Numbered from the stretch's first letter, positions 1 through 8,771 are shown. The stretch: 64,000 bases of DNA from Rhizobium freirei PRF 81 (GCF_000359745.1 NZ_AQHN01000056.1:186001-250000), one strand, 5' to 3'. A program made the numbers and translations. Notes: generated by a model not told the origin, from the letters alone.

Positions 1-152
1 GGCAAGCAAGCTTTCGGAGAAGATTGCCGGCAGCCGTACCTGATCCGATGGCAAGGCGAGATTATCTTTCGTGGCGGAAACCACCTCCCAAGGGATGAAA
101 CGCCGCAATGCTGCACTAGATTAGTGGTTTGCGATATTTGATCCGTGCCGCG
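1..152. other. Left edge, no gene seen
   Basis: This stretch precedes the first gene. I see no convincing coding sequence, RNA gene or strong hairpin in it. It may hold the promoter of the hydrolase that follows. Confidence 0.4.
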
Positions 153-1202
153 ATGATCGATTCTCTACTCGCCACCGTCATTACGTTTGTCGTCTTTGCT
201 GCGGGCTTTTCCGCCTACAAGACCCGTGCCATAGAGCAGGCCTATCCCAATATCGGCGAGCTGACTGATATCGGCGGCTATCGTCTGAACGCCGTGCATC
301 TGCCGCGCCCGGCAACTGCGGATCTCCCCCCATTGGTCTTCATCCATGGCGCCAGCGGCAATCTGCGCGATCAGTTCGAAGCCTTTGCGGTGCCTTTAAG
401 CGGCCGCGCCGAAATGCTCTTCGTCGACCGTCCCGGTCACGGCTATTCCGAGCGCGGAACGGCTGAAAACGCCCTTCCCTCCGGCCAGGCCGATGCCATC
501 GCCAGACTGATGGACAAGCGCGGCATCAAGAGCGCCATTATTATCGGCCACTCTTTCGGCGGCGCGATTGCCGCCGCTTTCGGCATGCGCCATCCTGAAA
601 AGACCGAGGGGTTGCTGTTTCTGGCGCCTGCCACCCATCCCTGGCCCGGCGGCGTCGATTGGTATTATACGCTCGCCGCCATGCCGGTCCTCGGCTGGCT
701 CTTCACGCATCTATTCGTCATTCCGCTCGGCCTGCGCAGGGTCGAGACCGGCACGCTCAGCATCTTCCGTCCGAATGCGCGGCCCGCAGACTATATCGTG
801 AAGACGGCGCCGGAACTGGTGCTGCGGCCCCACACCTTCCGCAACAACGCCACCGATGTCGTCAACCTGTTTGCCTATGTCTCCGCCCACGCGCCGCGCT
901 ACAAGGAGATCAAGGCACCCACCGTCATCATCACCGGCGACAGTGACGATGTCGTGCTGGAGGAATTGCACTCACGCGGCCTGGCTCGGGATATCCCCGG
1001 CGCCGAACTCGTCACCATCGGCAATCTCGGCCATAAGCCCGACTACGTGACGACGGATGTGGCGATCGCAGCCGTCGAACGGCTTGCAGGTCAGCCACGC
1101 GACCTGCAAATGCTTGCGGTACAGGCCGAAGTCCGCATCGCCAACCTCGGCAGCGACGGTTCCGGGCGGCAATCCTCATCTCAGGCCGTGACGACGTCGT
1201 AG
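153..1202 (+). CDS. Membrane-anchored alpha/beta hydrolase
   Basis: This 349-residue protein is an alpha/beta-hydrolase-fold enzyme of unknown substrate. The N-terminus has one hydrophobic segment (about residues 3-20), so it is probably anchored in or exported across the inner membrane. The oxyanion-hole motif FIHGASG, the nucleophile elbow GHSFGG, an acidic residue in ITGDSDD and a late His in GNLGHKPD form a complete triad in the usual order. An upstream in-frame TTG at 129 is possible, but the ATG at 153 starts directly at the membrane segment. The 3' end overlaps the convergent LysR gene by about 22 bases. The fold is certain; the substrate cannot be told. Confidence 0.85.
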   Translation: MIDSLLATVITFVVFAAGFSAYKTRAIEQAYPNIGELTDIGGYRLNAVHLPRPATADLPPLVFIHGASGNLRDQFEAFAVPLSGRAEMLFVDRPGHGYSERGTAENALPSGQADAIARLMDKRGIKSAIIIGHSFGGAIAAAFGMRHPEKTEGLLFLAPATHPWPGGVDWYYTLAAMPVLGWLFTHLFVIPLGLRRVETGTLSIFRPNARPADYIVKTAPELVLRPHTFRNNATDVVNLFAYVSAHAPRYKEIKAPTVIITGDSDDVVLEELHSRGLARDIPGAELVTIGNLGHKPDYVTTDVAIAAVERLAGQPRDLQMLAVQAEVRIANLGSDGSGRQSSSQAVTTS

Positions 1203-2122
1203 TCAGACGCATCCTCGAATATCCGGCTCTGCGGCACGGCCTCGACCGCCTGCCGCACAGCCTGCAGCATGATCGATGCCAATCGCTCCGTCGCCGGGCT
1301 CGCCTCCGCCACGGCGCGATGCAATACGAGATCCAGCTTCGGCAAGGCCGGCAGACCTGCCTCGCCCGGCGTCAGCTGCCGCACCTTCTGCGGCAGGCCG
1401 AGCGGCGTGCGCAGCGCCAGACCGAGGCCCGCCGCCGTTGCCGCCCAAAGTCCTCCGAGGCTCGGGCTGACGAAGGATATCCGCCAGCCGATACCGGCGC
1501 GATCGAGCGTCTTGGTGGCGATGTTTCGCAGCAGGCATGGCGCCTCGAGCGAGGCCAGAGGCATGGCCTCGCCGCTGTCGGCATGCCACTGCACCGCGCC
1601 ATTTGCCGGACCAACCCAGCAGATCGGCACCTCGGCGATACGATCCGTATACTCGGTACGGAAGCCGTCGCTCCAGGCAAGCGCCAGATCAAGCTTGCCC
1701 GACGTCACCCGCTCGACCAGCTCTGTGTTGCGCACGACGCGCGCCTCGATGCGTACCTTTGGATGCGCCCGCGCGAAACGCCCAAGCACGTCGGGCAGCA
1801 GCGTTTCGCCAAAATCCTCCTGCAATCCCAGGCGCACCCAACCTTCAAGCTCGGTCCCGTGCAGCGCGGTAGCCGCCTCGTCATTCAAATCAAGCAGACG
1901 TCTGGCGTAGCCAAGCATGGTCTCGCCGGCATCGGTGAGCGCCAGCCCTCGGCCCGCCTTGCGGAAGATGGGCGTCCTCGCCTGCTCTTCCAGCTTCTTG
2001 AGCTGAGCGCTGATAGCGGAGGTCGAGCGCCCGAGCCGGTCTGCCGCCTTGGCATAGCTGCCGAGATCCATGCCGGTGACGAAGCTGCGCAGCACATCAA
2101 GATCGAAGATAATCTTCCGCAT
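1181..2122 (-). CDS. LysR-family transcriptional regulator
   Basis: This 313-residue protein has the LysR layout: an N-terminal winged helix-turn-helix (residues about 6-65, with the core AADRLGRSTSAISAQLKKLE) and a C-terminal effector-binding domain. It is transcribed divergently from the tautomerase-cupin-DUF4865 cluster, with 110 bases between start codons. LysR proteins usually control the divergent neighbour and themselves, so it probably regulates that cluster; this is inference. A palindrome (ATGGAT-AACC-ATCCAT) overlaps its own start codon, fitting autoregulation. The effector is unknown. Confidence 0.9.
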   Translation of the reverse strand: MRKIIFDLDVLRSFVTGMDLGSYAKAADRLGRSTSAISAQLKKLEEQARTPIFRKAGRGLALTDAGETMLGYARRLLDLNDEAATALHGTELEGWVRLGLQEDFGETLLPDVLGRFARAHPKVRIEARVVRNTELVERVTSGKLDLALAWSDGFRTEYTDRIAEVPICWVGPANGAVQWHADSGEAMPLASLEAPCLLRNIATKTLDRAGIGWRISFVSPSLGGLWAATAAGLGLALRTPLGLPQKVRQLTPGEAGLPALPKLDLVLHRAVAEASPATERLASIMLQAVRQAVEAVPQSRIFEDASDYDVVTA

Positions 2123-2168
2123 GGATAACCATCCATATTTTTAGGATTATAAGTCCAGAATTATCTGG
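2121..2168. promoter_or_regulatory. Candidate LysR operators between divergent genes
   Basis: Three dyads lie close together: ATGGAT-AACC-ATCCAT at 2121-2136 overlapping the LysR start codon, ATAA-N8-TTAT at 2149-2164, and CCAGA-N4-TCTGG at 2155-2168. LysR proteins commonly bind interrupted T-N11-A dyads in such divergent gaps. Assignment rests on position and symmetry only. Confidence 0.4.
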
Positions 2169-2232
2169 TTTTCGGGATGATTATCTGCTGGCATTCTATG
2201 ATCGTCAAGAGACACGGAAACAGGAGCATTCC

Positions 2233-2625
2233 ATGCCATTCACCCGCATCACCCTTCTGCGCGGCAAGTCGCCGGAATATCTCAAGGCACTGTCGGACAA
2301 TTTCCACCACGCTCTGGTCGAGGCTTTCGACGTGCCACCCACCGATCGCTTCCAGGCCATTCATCAGCTGGAGCCGCATGAACTCGTCTTCGACCGGACT
2401 TATTTCGCCAGCACCGCACGCTCGGACAATTACGTCTTCTTCGATGTCACCATCGGCAAGCCGCGCAGCACGGAAGTGAAGAAAACCTTTTATCGCCGGG
2501 TCGCCGAACTTCTGGGCGACGCTCCTGGCGTCCGCCCAGAAGACATCATGATCACCATCACGACGGCGACCCGCGAGGACTGGTCTTTTGCCGACGGTCG
2601 CGCGCAGATGATTGAACAGGTCTGA
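2233..2625 (+). CDS. Tautomerase family protein
   Basis: This 130-residue protein resembles the tautomerase superfamily. Pro2 follows the initiator Met, which is the catalytic base in this superfamily once Met is removed. The length fits a fused double beta-alpha-beta unit rather than the ~62-residue 4-oxalocrotonate tautomerase subunit. It is the first gene of a cluster with the cupin (5-base gap) and DUF4865 genes, downstream of a divergent LysR gene. The start is supported by CAGGAG seven bases upstream. The substrate is unknown; similar gene sets occur in many proteobacteria without an assigned pathway. Confidence 0.85.
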   Translation: MPFTRITLLRGKSPEYLKALSDNFHHALVEAFDVPPTDRFQAIHQLEPHELVFDRTYFASTARSDNYVFFDVTIGKPRSTEVKKTFYRRVAELLGDAPGVRPEDIMITITTATREDWSFADGRAQMIEQV

Positions 2626-2630
2626 GAGCG

Positions 2631-3044
2631 ATGCCTCAGACCACAGCAACCCAGTCGCCCGCCATTCACCGTGCCGGCACCAACATGCGTCAATCGCCCG
2701 AGGGCATCGCCACTGCCCCTTTCCTGGTGGAGTCACTCGTCGAGAGCAATGAGAACGGCGGCTTGACTGCAATGCGCTGCGCGCTTGAGCCAGGCGTCAT
2801 GACGCGCTGGCACACGCATCCGCACGGACAGATCCTTTACGTCCTGTCCGGCGTCGGACTTGCCGAACGCTTCGGCAGCCCGGCCGAAGAGCTGCGCGCC
2901 GGCGATTGCATCAGCTTCGCACGGAACGAAACCCATCGGCACGGCGCCGGAGAACGCCTTTTCCTATATCAGCATCCAGGCGGCGCAGGATGGAAGCGCC
3001 GTCACCTGGCTGGAGGAATGACCAATGATCGCCATGCAATATAA
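2631..3044 (+). CDS. Cupin-domain protein, apparently frameshifted near the 3' end
   Basis: The 137-residue frame encodes a small single-domain cupin: metal-binding motif 1 reads HTHPHGQILYVLSG and motif 2 begins HRHGAGE. After about residue 106 the sequence stops resembling the family. The neighbouring frame from 2950 reads ENAFSYISIQ and ends AVTWLEE, the expected cupin C-terminus, with a TGA at 3019-3021. That ancestral stop sits three bases before the next gene's ATG, after a GGAGG site. A net -2 or +1 change near 2949 therefore explains the altered tail and the 20-base overlap with the next gene. It could be a real mutation or an assembly error. Confidence 0.8.
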   Translation: MPQTTATQSPAIHRAGTNMRQSPEGIATAPFLVESLVESNENGGLTAMRCALEPGVMTRWHTHPHGQILYVLSGVGLAERFGSPAEELRAGDCISFARNETHRHGAGERLFLYQHPGGAGWKRRHLAGGMTNDRHAI

Positions 3045-3597
3045 CTTCCCCCTTCCGGCGGATTACGACATGGCGATCATCGATCGCCGCATCCGCGAAA
3101 AAGGTCCCCTGCTCGACAATCTCCCGGGCTTGAAGTTCAAGGCCTACTTGACGGCGAGAAAGGGCGACGCCGTCACGGGGAGCCGGCAGAACTTCTATTC
3201 CCCCTTCTACGTCTGGCAGCAGGAAGAGGGTCTGAGCGACTTCGTCTGCGGTCCCGGCTTCCAGGCTTTGACCGAGAATTTCGGCCGTCCCCAGGTCAAT
3301 AGCTGGATCGTCTGGCACGCAGATACCTCCAAGGATATTCGCAACACCAAATTTGCCACGCGCGAGGTGATCGCGATCAACGCCGAAACGTCGCTCGCTG
3401 AACTCCGCGCAAACGAGACCGAGGCGGCAGCGCAGGCCATATCCGATGGTGAAGCGCTGGCATCGGTGGTCGCCTTCGAGCCGACGCACTGGACCCTGGT
3501 GCGCTTCCGCCTGCTGGCTGAACCACCGAAGGACCCGGCAAGATCCAGCCTGCAGATCTATAACGTCGGGCATCTCTCGCTGCCGGGCGTTGGCTGA
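3025..3597 (+). CDS. DUF4865 family protein
   Basis: This 190-residue protein starts MIAMQYNFPLPADYDM and resembles the DUF4865 family, which has no known function. It has no signal peptide or membrane segment, so it should be cytosolic. A GGAGG site at 3012-3016 lies eight bases before the ATG. It is the last gene of the tautomerase-cupin cluster, and that company suggests an accessory enzyme for a small-molecule conversion under the divergent LysR regulator. The family call rests on memory of the sequence pattern. Confidence 0.75.
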   Translation: MIAMQYNFPLPADYDMAIIDRRIREKGPLLDNLPGLKFKAYLTARKGDAVTGSRQNFYSPFYVWQQEEGLSDFVCGPGFQALTENFGRPQVNSWIVWHADTSKDIRNTKFATREVIAINAETSLAELRANETEAAAQAISDGEALASVVAFEPTHWTLVRFRLLAEPPKDPARSSLQIYNVGHLSLPGVG

Positions 3598-3686
3598 AGT
3601 GTCATGGAGACAATCTCCTTGTTTCAAAGGAGAGGCGGGCGCTCTATGGATCGAAAGTCTTTCTGAATCAGAAGAGTGATCGCTCC

Positions 3687-4658
3687 ATGGTCGATATCGC
3701 AATGATCGAAGCCGCCCGCACGCGCCTCGGCGGTCGGGCGCGCCGCACGCCGCTCCTCTCCTCGCCCTTTCTCGATGAAATTGCAGGCCGCCGCCTCTTC
3801 GTGAAGGCCGAGTGCCTGCAGCATTCCGGCTCCTTCAAGTTTCGTGGCGGCTGGTCGGCTGTCTCGGCTCTGGAGCCGACCGTACGGGCCAGGGGCGTCA
3901 TCGCCTTCTCCTCCGGCAATCACGCGCAAGGCGTGGCGCTGGCTGCAAAGCTGCATGGCGTCCCCGCCGTTATCATCATGCCGACGGACGCCCCGAAGCT
4001 TAAGATCGCCAATACCCGCGCCTTCGGCGCGGAAGTCGTGCTCTATGATCGCGTCAAGGAAGATCGCGACGAGATCGGCGCACGCATTTCCAAGGAACGT
4101 GGCCTGACGCTCATCAGGCCCTTCGACGAGCCGCAAGTGATCGCCGGCCAGGGAACGACGGGGCTCGAAATCGCCGAACAGGCTGCCGAGGAAGGTATCG
4201 AGGCCGCAAGCGTGCTCGTTCCCTGCGGCGGCGGTGGCCTGACCTCCGGCATCGCTCTGGCACTCGAATCCCGAGCACCGGGCCTGAAAGTGCATCCATG
4301 CGAACCGGAAAATTTCGACGACACCGCCCGTTCGCTGGCCGCCGGCAAAATCGAGCGCAATGCCGCGCTGCAAGGCTCGATCTGCGACGCCATCATCACG
4401 CCGCAGCCGGGCAACATCACTTTCCCGATCCTGAAGCGCCTCTGCGGCCCCGGCCTCGTCGTCACCGACGAGGAAGCGCAGAAGGCCATGGCTCTCGCCT
4501 TCACCCGCCTGAAGATTGTCGTGGAGCCCGGCGGCGCCGTTGCACTGGCCGCAGCGCTCTTCCACGGCAGGGATATTGGCGGCGATGCGGTGATTGCAGT
4601 CACCTCTGGCGGCAATGTCGACCAGGATGTCTTCGAGGCGGCACTGAACCGCCGCTAA
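3687..4658 (+). CDS. PLP-dependent threonine/serine dehydratase
   Basis: This 323-residue protein belongs to the fold-type II PLP enzymes that deaminate threonine or serine to 2-oxo acids. The PLP lysine is Lys51 in SGSFKFRGG, and the phosphate-binding glycine loop reads CGGGGLTSG. There is no C-terminal ACT regulatory domain, so it is of the short, catabolic or racemase-like type rather than biosynthetic IlvA. A serine racemase activity cannot be excluded. The neighbouring LysE exporter gene (convergent, four-base gap) also concerns amino acids, but no operon link exists. Confidence 0.88.
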   Translation: MVDIAMIEAARTRLGGRARRTPLLSSPFLDEIAGRRLFVKAECLQHSGSFKFRGGWSAVSALEPTVRARGVIAFSSGNHAQGVALAAKLHGVPAVIIMPTDAPKLKIANTRAFGAEVVLYDRVKEDRDEIGARISKERGLTLIRPFDEPQVIAGQGTTGLEIAEQAAEEGIEAASVLVPCGGGGLTSGIALALESRAPGLKVHPCEPENFDDTARSLAAGKIERNAALQGSICDAIITPQPGNITFPILKRLCGPGLVVTDEEAQKAMALAFTRLKIVVEPGGAVALAAALFHGRDIGGDAVIAVTSGGNVDQDVFEAALNRR

Positions 4659-4662
4659 ATTC

Positions 4663-5298
4663 TCAGTTCACGGCGCGACGATAAAGCACCAGCGATCCGG
4701 CAAGAGCCAAAAGCGCGCCGCCACAGGCGCGCTCGAGCCATTTCGCCCCTTCCGACTTCAGGACACGCACGGCCTGCGAGCCGAACACCGCATAGCCGAA
4801 CATAATCATGAAATCGAGTGCGGCGAAGACCGCGCCCAGAATGATGTATTGCTGCATCTGCGGCGCTGAAGGATCGATGAACTGCGGCAGGAAGGCCGAG
4901 AAGAATAGATAGCCCTTCGGATTGGTGACGGCGACCATGAAGCTCTTCAGGCCGATGGCAAATGCCGTTCCCTTCGGCTGGCTCGCGCTGGCTTGTAGGG
5001 CATTGTCGATGCCCCCTTTCGAGCGCAGCATCATGATGCCGAGAAAGGCGAGATAGGCCGCGCCGACCCATTTAAGCGCCGAGAACCAGAATTCGGAAGC
5101 CGCAAGCAGAGCGCCGAGACCAATGGTAACGGCGGTAATTAAAACCGCATCGGAAAGGACGGCACCGATCATGCCCGGCAAGGCGCGCCGGACGCCAAAG
5201 CGCGAACCATTGGTCAGCGCCAGAAGCACGGTCGGCCCCGGCGTTGCAATACCAATGAAGGAGACGGCGGCAAAGGCGAGCAGCGTGGTCAGATGCAT
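4663..5298 (-). CDS. LysE/RhtB-family amino-acid exporter
   Basis: This 211-residue membrane protein has the LysE/RhtB pattern: about six transmembrane segments, an N-terminal stretch with GIATPGPTVLLAL, and the loop NPKGYLFFSAFLPQF. The family exports amino acids or homoserine lactone-like compounds from the cytosol. The substrate cannot be read from the sequence. It converges with the dehydratase gene, four bases away. A good ribosome site (GGAGGGA) precedes the ATG. Confidence 0.9.
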   Translation of the reverse strand: MHLTTLLAFAAVSFIGIATPGPTVLLALTNGSRFGVRRALPGMIGAVLSDAVLITAVTIGLGALLAASEFWFSALKWVGAAYLAFLGIMMLRSKGGIDNALQASASQPKGTAFAIGLKSFMVAVTNPKGYLFFSAFLPQFIDPSAPQMQQYIILGAVFAALDFMIMFGYAVFGSQAVRVLKSEGAKWLERACGGALLALAGSLVLYRRAVN

Positions 5299-5387
5299 GA
5301 TGTCCCTCCTCTTTGGTCGAGGAAGGTTGCATGGGGTGCGGTGGTTAGCAAGGGGCTTGAGAGAGGCTTTCGGTATACCAAACCTCT

Positions 5388-5580
5388 GATACCCCCTCTG
5401 TCCCTATCGGGACATCTCCCCCACAAGGGGGGAGATTGGTAACCCGTGGCACCGGCACACCTCAAACCAACTTTATATCCGCAGAGACTGAAGCGCATCG
5501 TATCGTTAAGGGCGTCTGCAAACTCCAAACGATCTCCCCCACAAGGGGGGGAGATGTCACGAAGTGACAGAGGGGGTGCA
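5388..5580. repeat. RIME-like palindromic intergenic element
   Basis: Two near-identical ~49-base modules face each other at 5388-5436 and 5532-5580. Each contains CCCCCTCTGTC, a short dyad around a GACA half-site, and CTCCCCCACAAGGGGGGAG. The pair encloses about 95 bases of unrelated DNA. The arrangement and motif match the mosaic palindromic repeats known from intergenic regions of rhizobia (RIME family, by memory). It fills the 330-base gap between the LysE and dehydrogenase genes. Confidence 0.75.
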
Positions 5581-5628
5581 TACTCTCCATTAATCCAATC
5601 ACCGATGGTGGCACTCCCAGCCCACCAA

Positions 5629-6510
5629 TTACTCCACCAACCCCGCATCCTTCGCCGCCAGCGCTCCGACAGCCGACCAGTCCAGCTCCTCGCCGCCATG
5701 CGCAAGCAGGGTCAGGAACCGATCACGCAGCAGGCTCGCAAGCGGCAGCGGCACATTAAGCGCCTCGCCAGCAGCCAGTGCCAGCCGAATGTCCTTTTGT
5801 CCCAGCGGCGCCGTAAAACCGGCCGGCTTGAACTTGCGGTCTGCGATCAGCCCGCCATAGGTCTTATAGACGGGCGCGTTGAACAGCGTCGAGGTCAGGA
5901 GATCGAGATAGGCGTGCCGGTCGACACCGCCCTTCTCGACGAGCGCCATGGCCTCGCCGAGCGACTCGATGACGGAGGCGATGAGGAAATTGCCGCTGAG
6001 CTTGACGAGATTGGCGGCCTTTGGTTCTTCGCCGAGTACGAAGGTACGCTGACCGATAGCCTCGAAGAGCGGCGTGACCGTTTGGATGGCATCCGGCGCA
6101 CCTGCTGCGGCAACGAAGAGCTTTGCCGCGGCAGCGGCTTCCGGACGACCGAAGACGGGTGCCGCCACGAAGCGTTGGCCTGCCGCGGCGTGCTCTTTGG
6201 TGAGCCGCTCGGACATCGCCACGCTGATCGTGCTTGCGGAGATATGAACCGCGCCCTTGCCGAGGCTGTCGAGAACCCCGCCATCGCCATGGACGACGGC
6301 CGAGAGCGCGTCGTCATGGGCGAGCATGGTAAAGACGGCCTCGCCACCGCACGCTTCCGCCACCGTCGCCGCAACCTTGGCGCCCTCGCCGGCCAGAGCC
6401 TCGGCCTTGTCGCGCGAGCGATTGTAGACCGTCACCTCATGCCCGGCCTTGATGAGATTGGTTGCCATGGCGCTGCCCATCTGGCCCAACCCGATAAATC
6501 CGACTTTCAT
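5629..6510 (-). CDS. NAD(P)-dependent beta-hydroxyacid dehydrogenase
   Basis: This 293-residue protein belongs to the 3-hydroxyisobutyrate dehydrogenase family. The start at 6510 gives MKVGFIGLGQMGSAMA, with the dinucleotide motif GLGQMG at the very N-terminus and AGGAGATAT just upstream; an in-frame extension to 6636 would only cover the upstream terminator. The catalytic Lys region reads KLSGNFLIAS. Substrates in the family include 3-hydroxyisobutyrate, tartronate semialdehyde and 6-phosphogluconate-like acids; the exact one is not determinable. A second, distinct member lies at 11613-12536. Confidence 0.88.
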   Translation of the reverse strand: MKVGFIGLGQMGSAMATNLIKAGHEVTVYNRSRDKAEALAGEGAKVAATVAEACGGEAVFTMLAHDDALSAVVHGDGGVLDSLGKGAVHISASTISVAMSERLTKEHAAAGQRFVAAPVFGRPEAAAAAKLFVAAAGAPDAIQTVTPLFEAIGQRTFVLGEEPKAANLVKLSGNFLIASVIESLGEAMALVEKGGVDRHAYLDLLTSTLFNAPVYKTYGGLIADRKFKPAGFTAPLGQKDIRLALAAGEALNVPLPLASLLRDRFLTLLAHGGEELDWSAVGALAAKDAGLVE

Positions 6511-6563
6511 GGCATATCTCCTTCTCAATCCGCCTGCTTGGGGTGCCCGCGGGCGTTCGGCTT

Positions 6564-6600
6564 CAAGAAAAAACCCGCCGTCTTTCGACAGCGGGTTTCG
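6564..6600 (-). terminator. Rho-independent terminator of pyk
   Basis: On the minus strand, AACCCGCTGTC-GAAA-GACGGCGGGTT forms a GC-rich stem followed directly by a run of T. It lies about 40 bases past the stop codon of pyruvate kinase and before the next minus-strand start. Confidence 0.85.
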
Positions 6601-6636
6601 GATGTTTGAGGTGCTGCCGCAATCAGATGTCGGCAA

Positions 6637-8076
6637 TCACACGCCGGACTGGCCGTCCGAACCGATATAGGCGATGCGCAGCATGTTGGTGGCGCCCGGC
6701 GTGCCGAGCGGAACACCGGCCGAAATGATGATGCGGTCGCCCGGCTTGCCGAAGCCTTCCTCGGCAACGATGCGGCAGGCATTGTTGACCATGTCGTCGA
6801 GGTCGGTCGCATCGTGGGTGACCACACAGTGCATGCCCCAGACGACAGACAGACGACGTGCCGTCTGGATGATCGGCGACAGTGCCAGGATCGGAACCTG
6901 CGGACGCTCGCGCGAGGCGCGCAGGCCGGTGGTGCCGGACGAGGTGTAGCAGACGATGGCGGCAAGCTTCAGCGTTTCGGCGATCTGGCGGGCGGCAAGC
7001 GAAATCGCGTCGGCGCCGGTTGCTTCCGGAAGGGCGCGCTGGGCATAGATGATGCCCGGATAATGCGGCTCGCGCTCGATCGTGCCGGCAATGGAAGCCA
7101 TCATGGAAACGGCTTCGACCGGATAGTCGCCGGATGCGGATTCGGCCGAGAGCATGACGGCATCGGCGCCTTCGAACACGGCGGTTGCGACGTCGGAAAC
7201 TTCGGCGCGGGTCGGGACCGGCGCGGAGATCATCGATTCCAGCATCTGCGTGGCGACGACCACCGGCTTGCCGGAACGGCGGCAAGCGCGGATCAACTGC
7301 TTCTGAATGCCTGGAACGGCTTCCAGCGGCATTTCGACGCCGAGGTCGCCACGGGCCACCATCAGCGCGTCGGAGAGCTCGATGATTTCCTCGATGCGCT
7401 CGACGGCCTGCGGCTTCTCGATCTTCGACATCAGGCCGACGCGACCGTGGGAGATCTTGCGAACTTCCGTCAAGTCTTCCGGGCGCTGGATGAAGGAGAG
7501 CGCCACCCAATCGACTTCGTTGGTGGCGAGAACGGCATCGAGGTCGGTGCGGTCCTTGTCGGTCAGCGCGCCGACGCCGAGCAGGGTGTCGGGCAGGCTG
7601 ACGCCCTTGCGGTCCGAAATCTTCGTGCCGGAAATAACCGTCGTGACGATGCTCTTGCCATCGCACTTCTCGGCGCGGAGCGCGAGCTTGCCGTCATCGA
7701 TCAGCAGGCGGTGGCCTGGCTGGACAGCTTCCAGAATTTCCGGATGCGGCAGGAACACGCGGGTGTTGTCGCCGGGTGTATTCTGGTCGTCGAGCGTGAA
7801 GGTCTGGCCGGGCTTGAGATCGACCTTGCCTTCGGCAAACTTGCCGACGCGCAGCTTGGGACCCTGCAAGTCAGCGAGAATGCCGATCGGACGGCCGCAG
7901 CGGCTTTCGACGGCGCGAATGCGCTGGATCAGCATGCGCATCACGTCATGGCTGGCGTGGCTCATGTTGATGCGGAACAGGTCTGCCCCGGCTTCATGAA
8001 GCTTCTGGATCATCTCCTCGGAGGAGGATGCCGGACCAAGCGTTGCGAGGATTTTGACTTTTCGGTTTCGTCTCAT
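6637..8076 (-). CDS. pyk: Pyruvate kinase
   Basis: This 479-residue enzyme converts phosphoenolpyruvate and ADP to pyruvate and ATP at the end of glycolysis. The start at 8076 gives MRRNRKVKILATLGPASS, the standard N-terminus; earlier in-frame codons lie inside the upstream gene. Visible motifs include FRINMSHAS, the active-site segment SKIEKPQAVERI with its lysine, VMVARGDLGVEMP and VVVATQMLESM. The C-terminal domain is complete. Stop and start codons overlap (TGATG) with the DUF1036 gene, so the two are translationally coupled. Confidence 0.97.
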   Translation of the reverse strand: MRRNRKVKILATLGPASSSEEMIQKLHEAGADLFRINMSHASHDVMRMLIQRIRAVESRCGRPIGILADLQGPKLRVGKFAEGKVDLKPGQTFTLDDQNTPGDNTRVFLPHPEILEAVQPGHRLLIDDGKLALRAEKCDGKSIVTTVISGTKISDRKGVSLPDTLLGVGALTDKDRTDLDAVLATNEVDWVALSFIQRPEDLTEVRKISHGRVGLMSKIEKPQAVERIEEIIELSDALMVARGDLGVEMPLEAVPGIQKQLIRACRRSGKPVVVATQMLESMISAPVPTRAEVSDVATAVFEGADAVMLSAESASGDYPVEAVSMMASIAGTIEREPHYPGIIYAQRALPEATGADAISLAARQIAETLKLAAIVCYTSSGTTGLRASRERPQVPILALSPIIQTARRLSVVWGMHCVVTHDATDLDDMVNNACRIVAEEGFGKPGDRIIISAGVPLGTPGATNMLRIAYIGSDGQSGV

Positions 8077-8615
8077 CAATTCTGGCTTTCCTGGCTGCCC
8101 GGGGTATCGGAGAGCTGAACCATCCAGCTCGCCTGACGCCCCGTGTCGTATTCCTTGAATCCCATCTTCTGGTAGCCGCGAGCGTAGCAATCCTTCACGC
8201 CTGGGATTTTAAATTCGTTTTCCGCCACGCACATTTCGACGTCGCCCGTCCAGCGGCCGCCGCGAGCGGCATCTTCTGCGTAGAGATAATAGTAGCGGGA
8301 CTGGAGCGGCCCCTCGATCAAGGTGGCACAAGTATTCGCTGGAATCTGCCACCAGCCTTCCGTCACCCAGCCGTCCTTTGCGCGATAGCCGATCGCCACA
8401 CCGACAAGGTTCTGCGTACCGTTGCATGTTCGGAAATCGGCATGAGCCGCATTCGGCATGAAAAAGAAGAACGGCGCTGCTGCGGCGAGAATGAGGAAGG
8501 CGATTCGGGCTAGCGGACCTGACCGCTTAACGAAACGTGGCGCGACTTGGCTGGACACGGCTTCCAATTGGCTCCCGGTTATTCGTTGTTGCGTCTTCTT
8601 GCGCTGCCATCCCAT
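8076..8615 (-). CDS. DUF1036 exported protein
   Basis: This 179-residue protein has a hydrophobic segment rich in Ala and Phe (about residues 38-60, ending MPNAAHAD) and then a DUF1036 domain with FRTCNGTQNLVGVAIGY. DUF1036 is a small conserved alphaproteobacterial domain without a proven function. The long, positively charged leader before the hydrophobic stretch suggests either an unusual signal peptide or an anchor, with the domain in the periplasm. ATG at 8615 is preferred over TTG at 8624. Its stop overlaps the pyk start by one base. Confidence 0.85.
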   Translation of the reverse strand: MGWQRKKTQQRITGSQLEAVSSQVAPRFVKRSGPLARIAFLILAAAAPFFFFMPNAAHADFRTCNGTQNLVGVAIGYRAKDGWVTEGWWQIPANTCATLIEGPLQSRYYYLYAEDAARGGRWTGDVEMCVAENEFKIPGVKDCYARGYQKMGFKEYDTGRQASWMVQLSDTPGSQESQN

Positions 8616-8771
8616 GAATGTCAACGCAACTCTAATCGATTATATTTTCTTCACGGGATGCTGACGGCATCACGCACCGCTCTTCATCCGATCGAAGCCG
8701 CAAACCTTGCACCTTCCATCCGCACATGCAATCAAACAAAGAGTTGAAAATTTCAATAATCGACAATCCGC

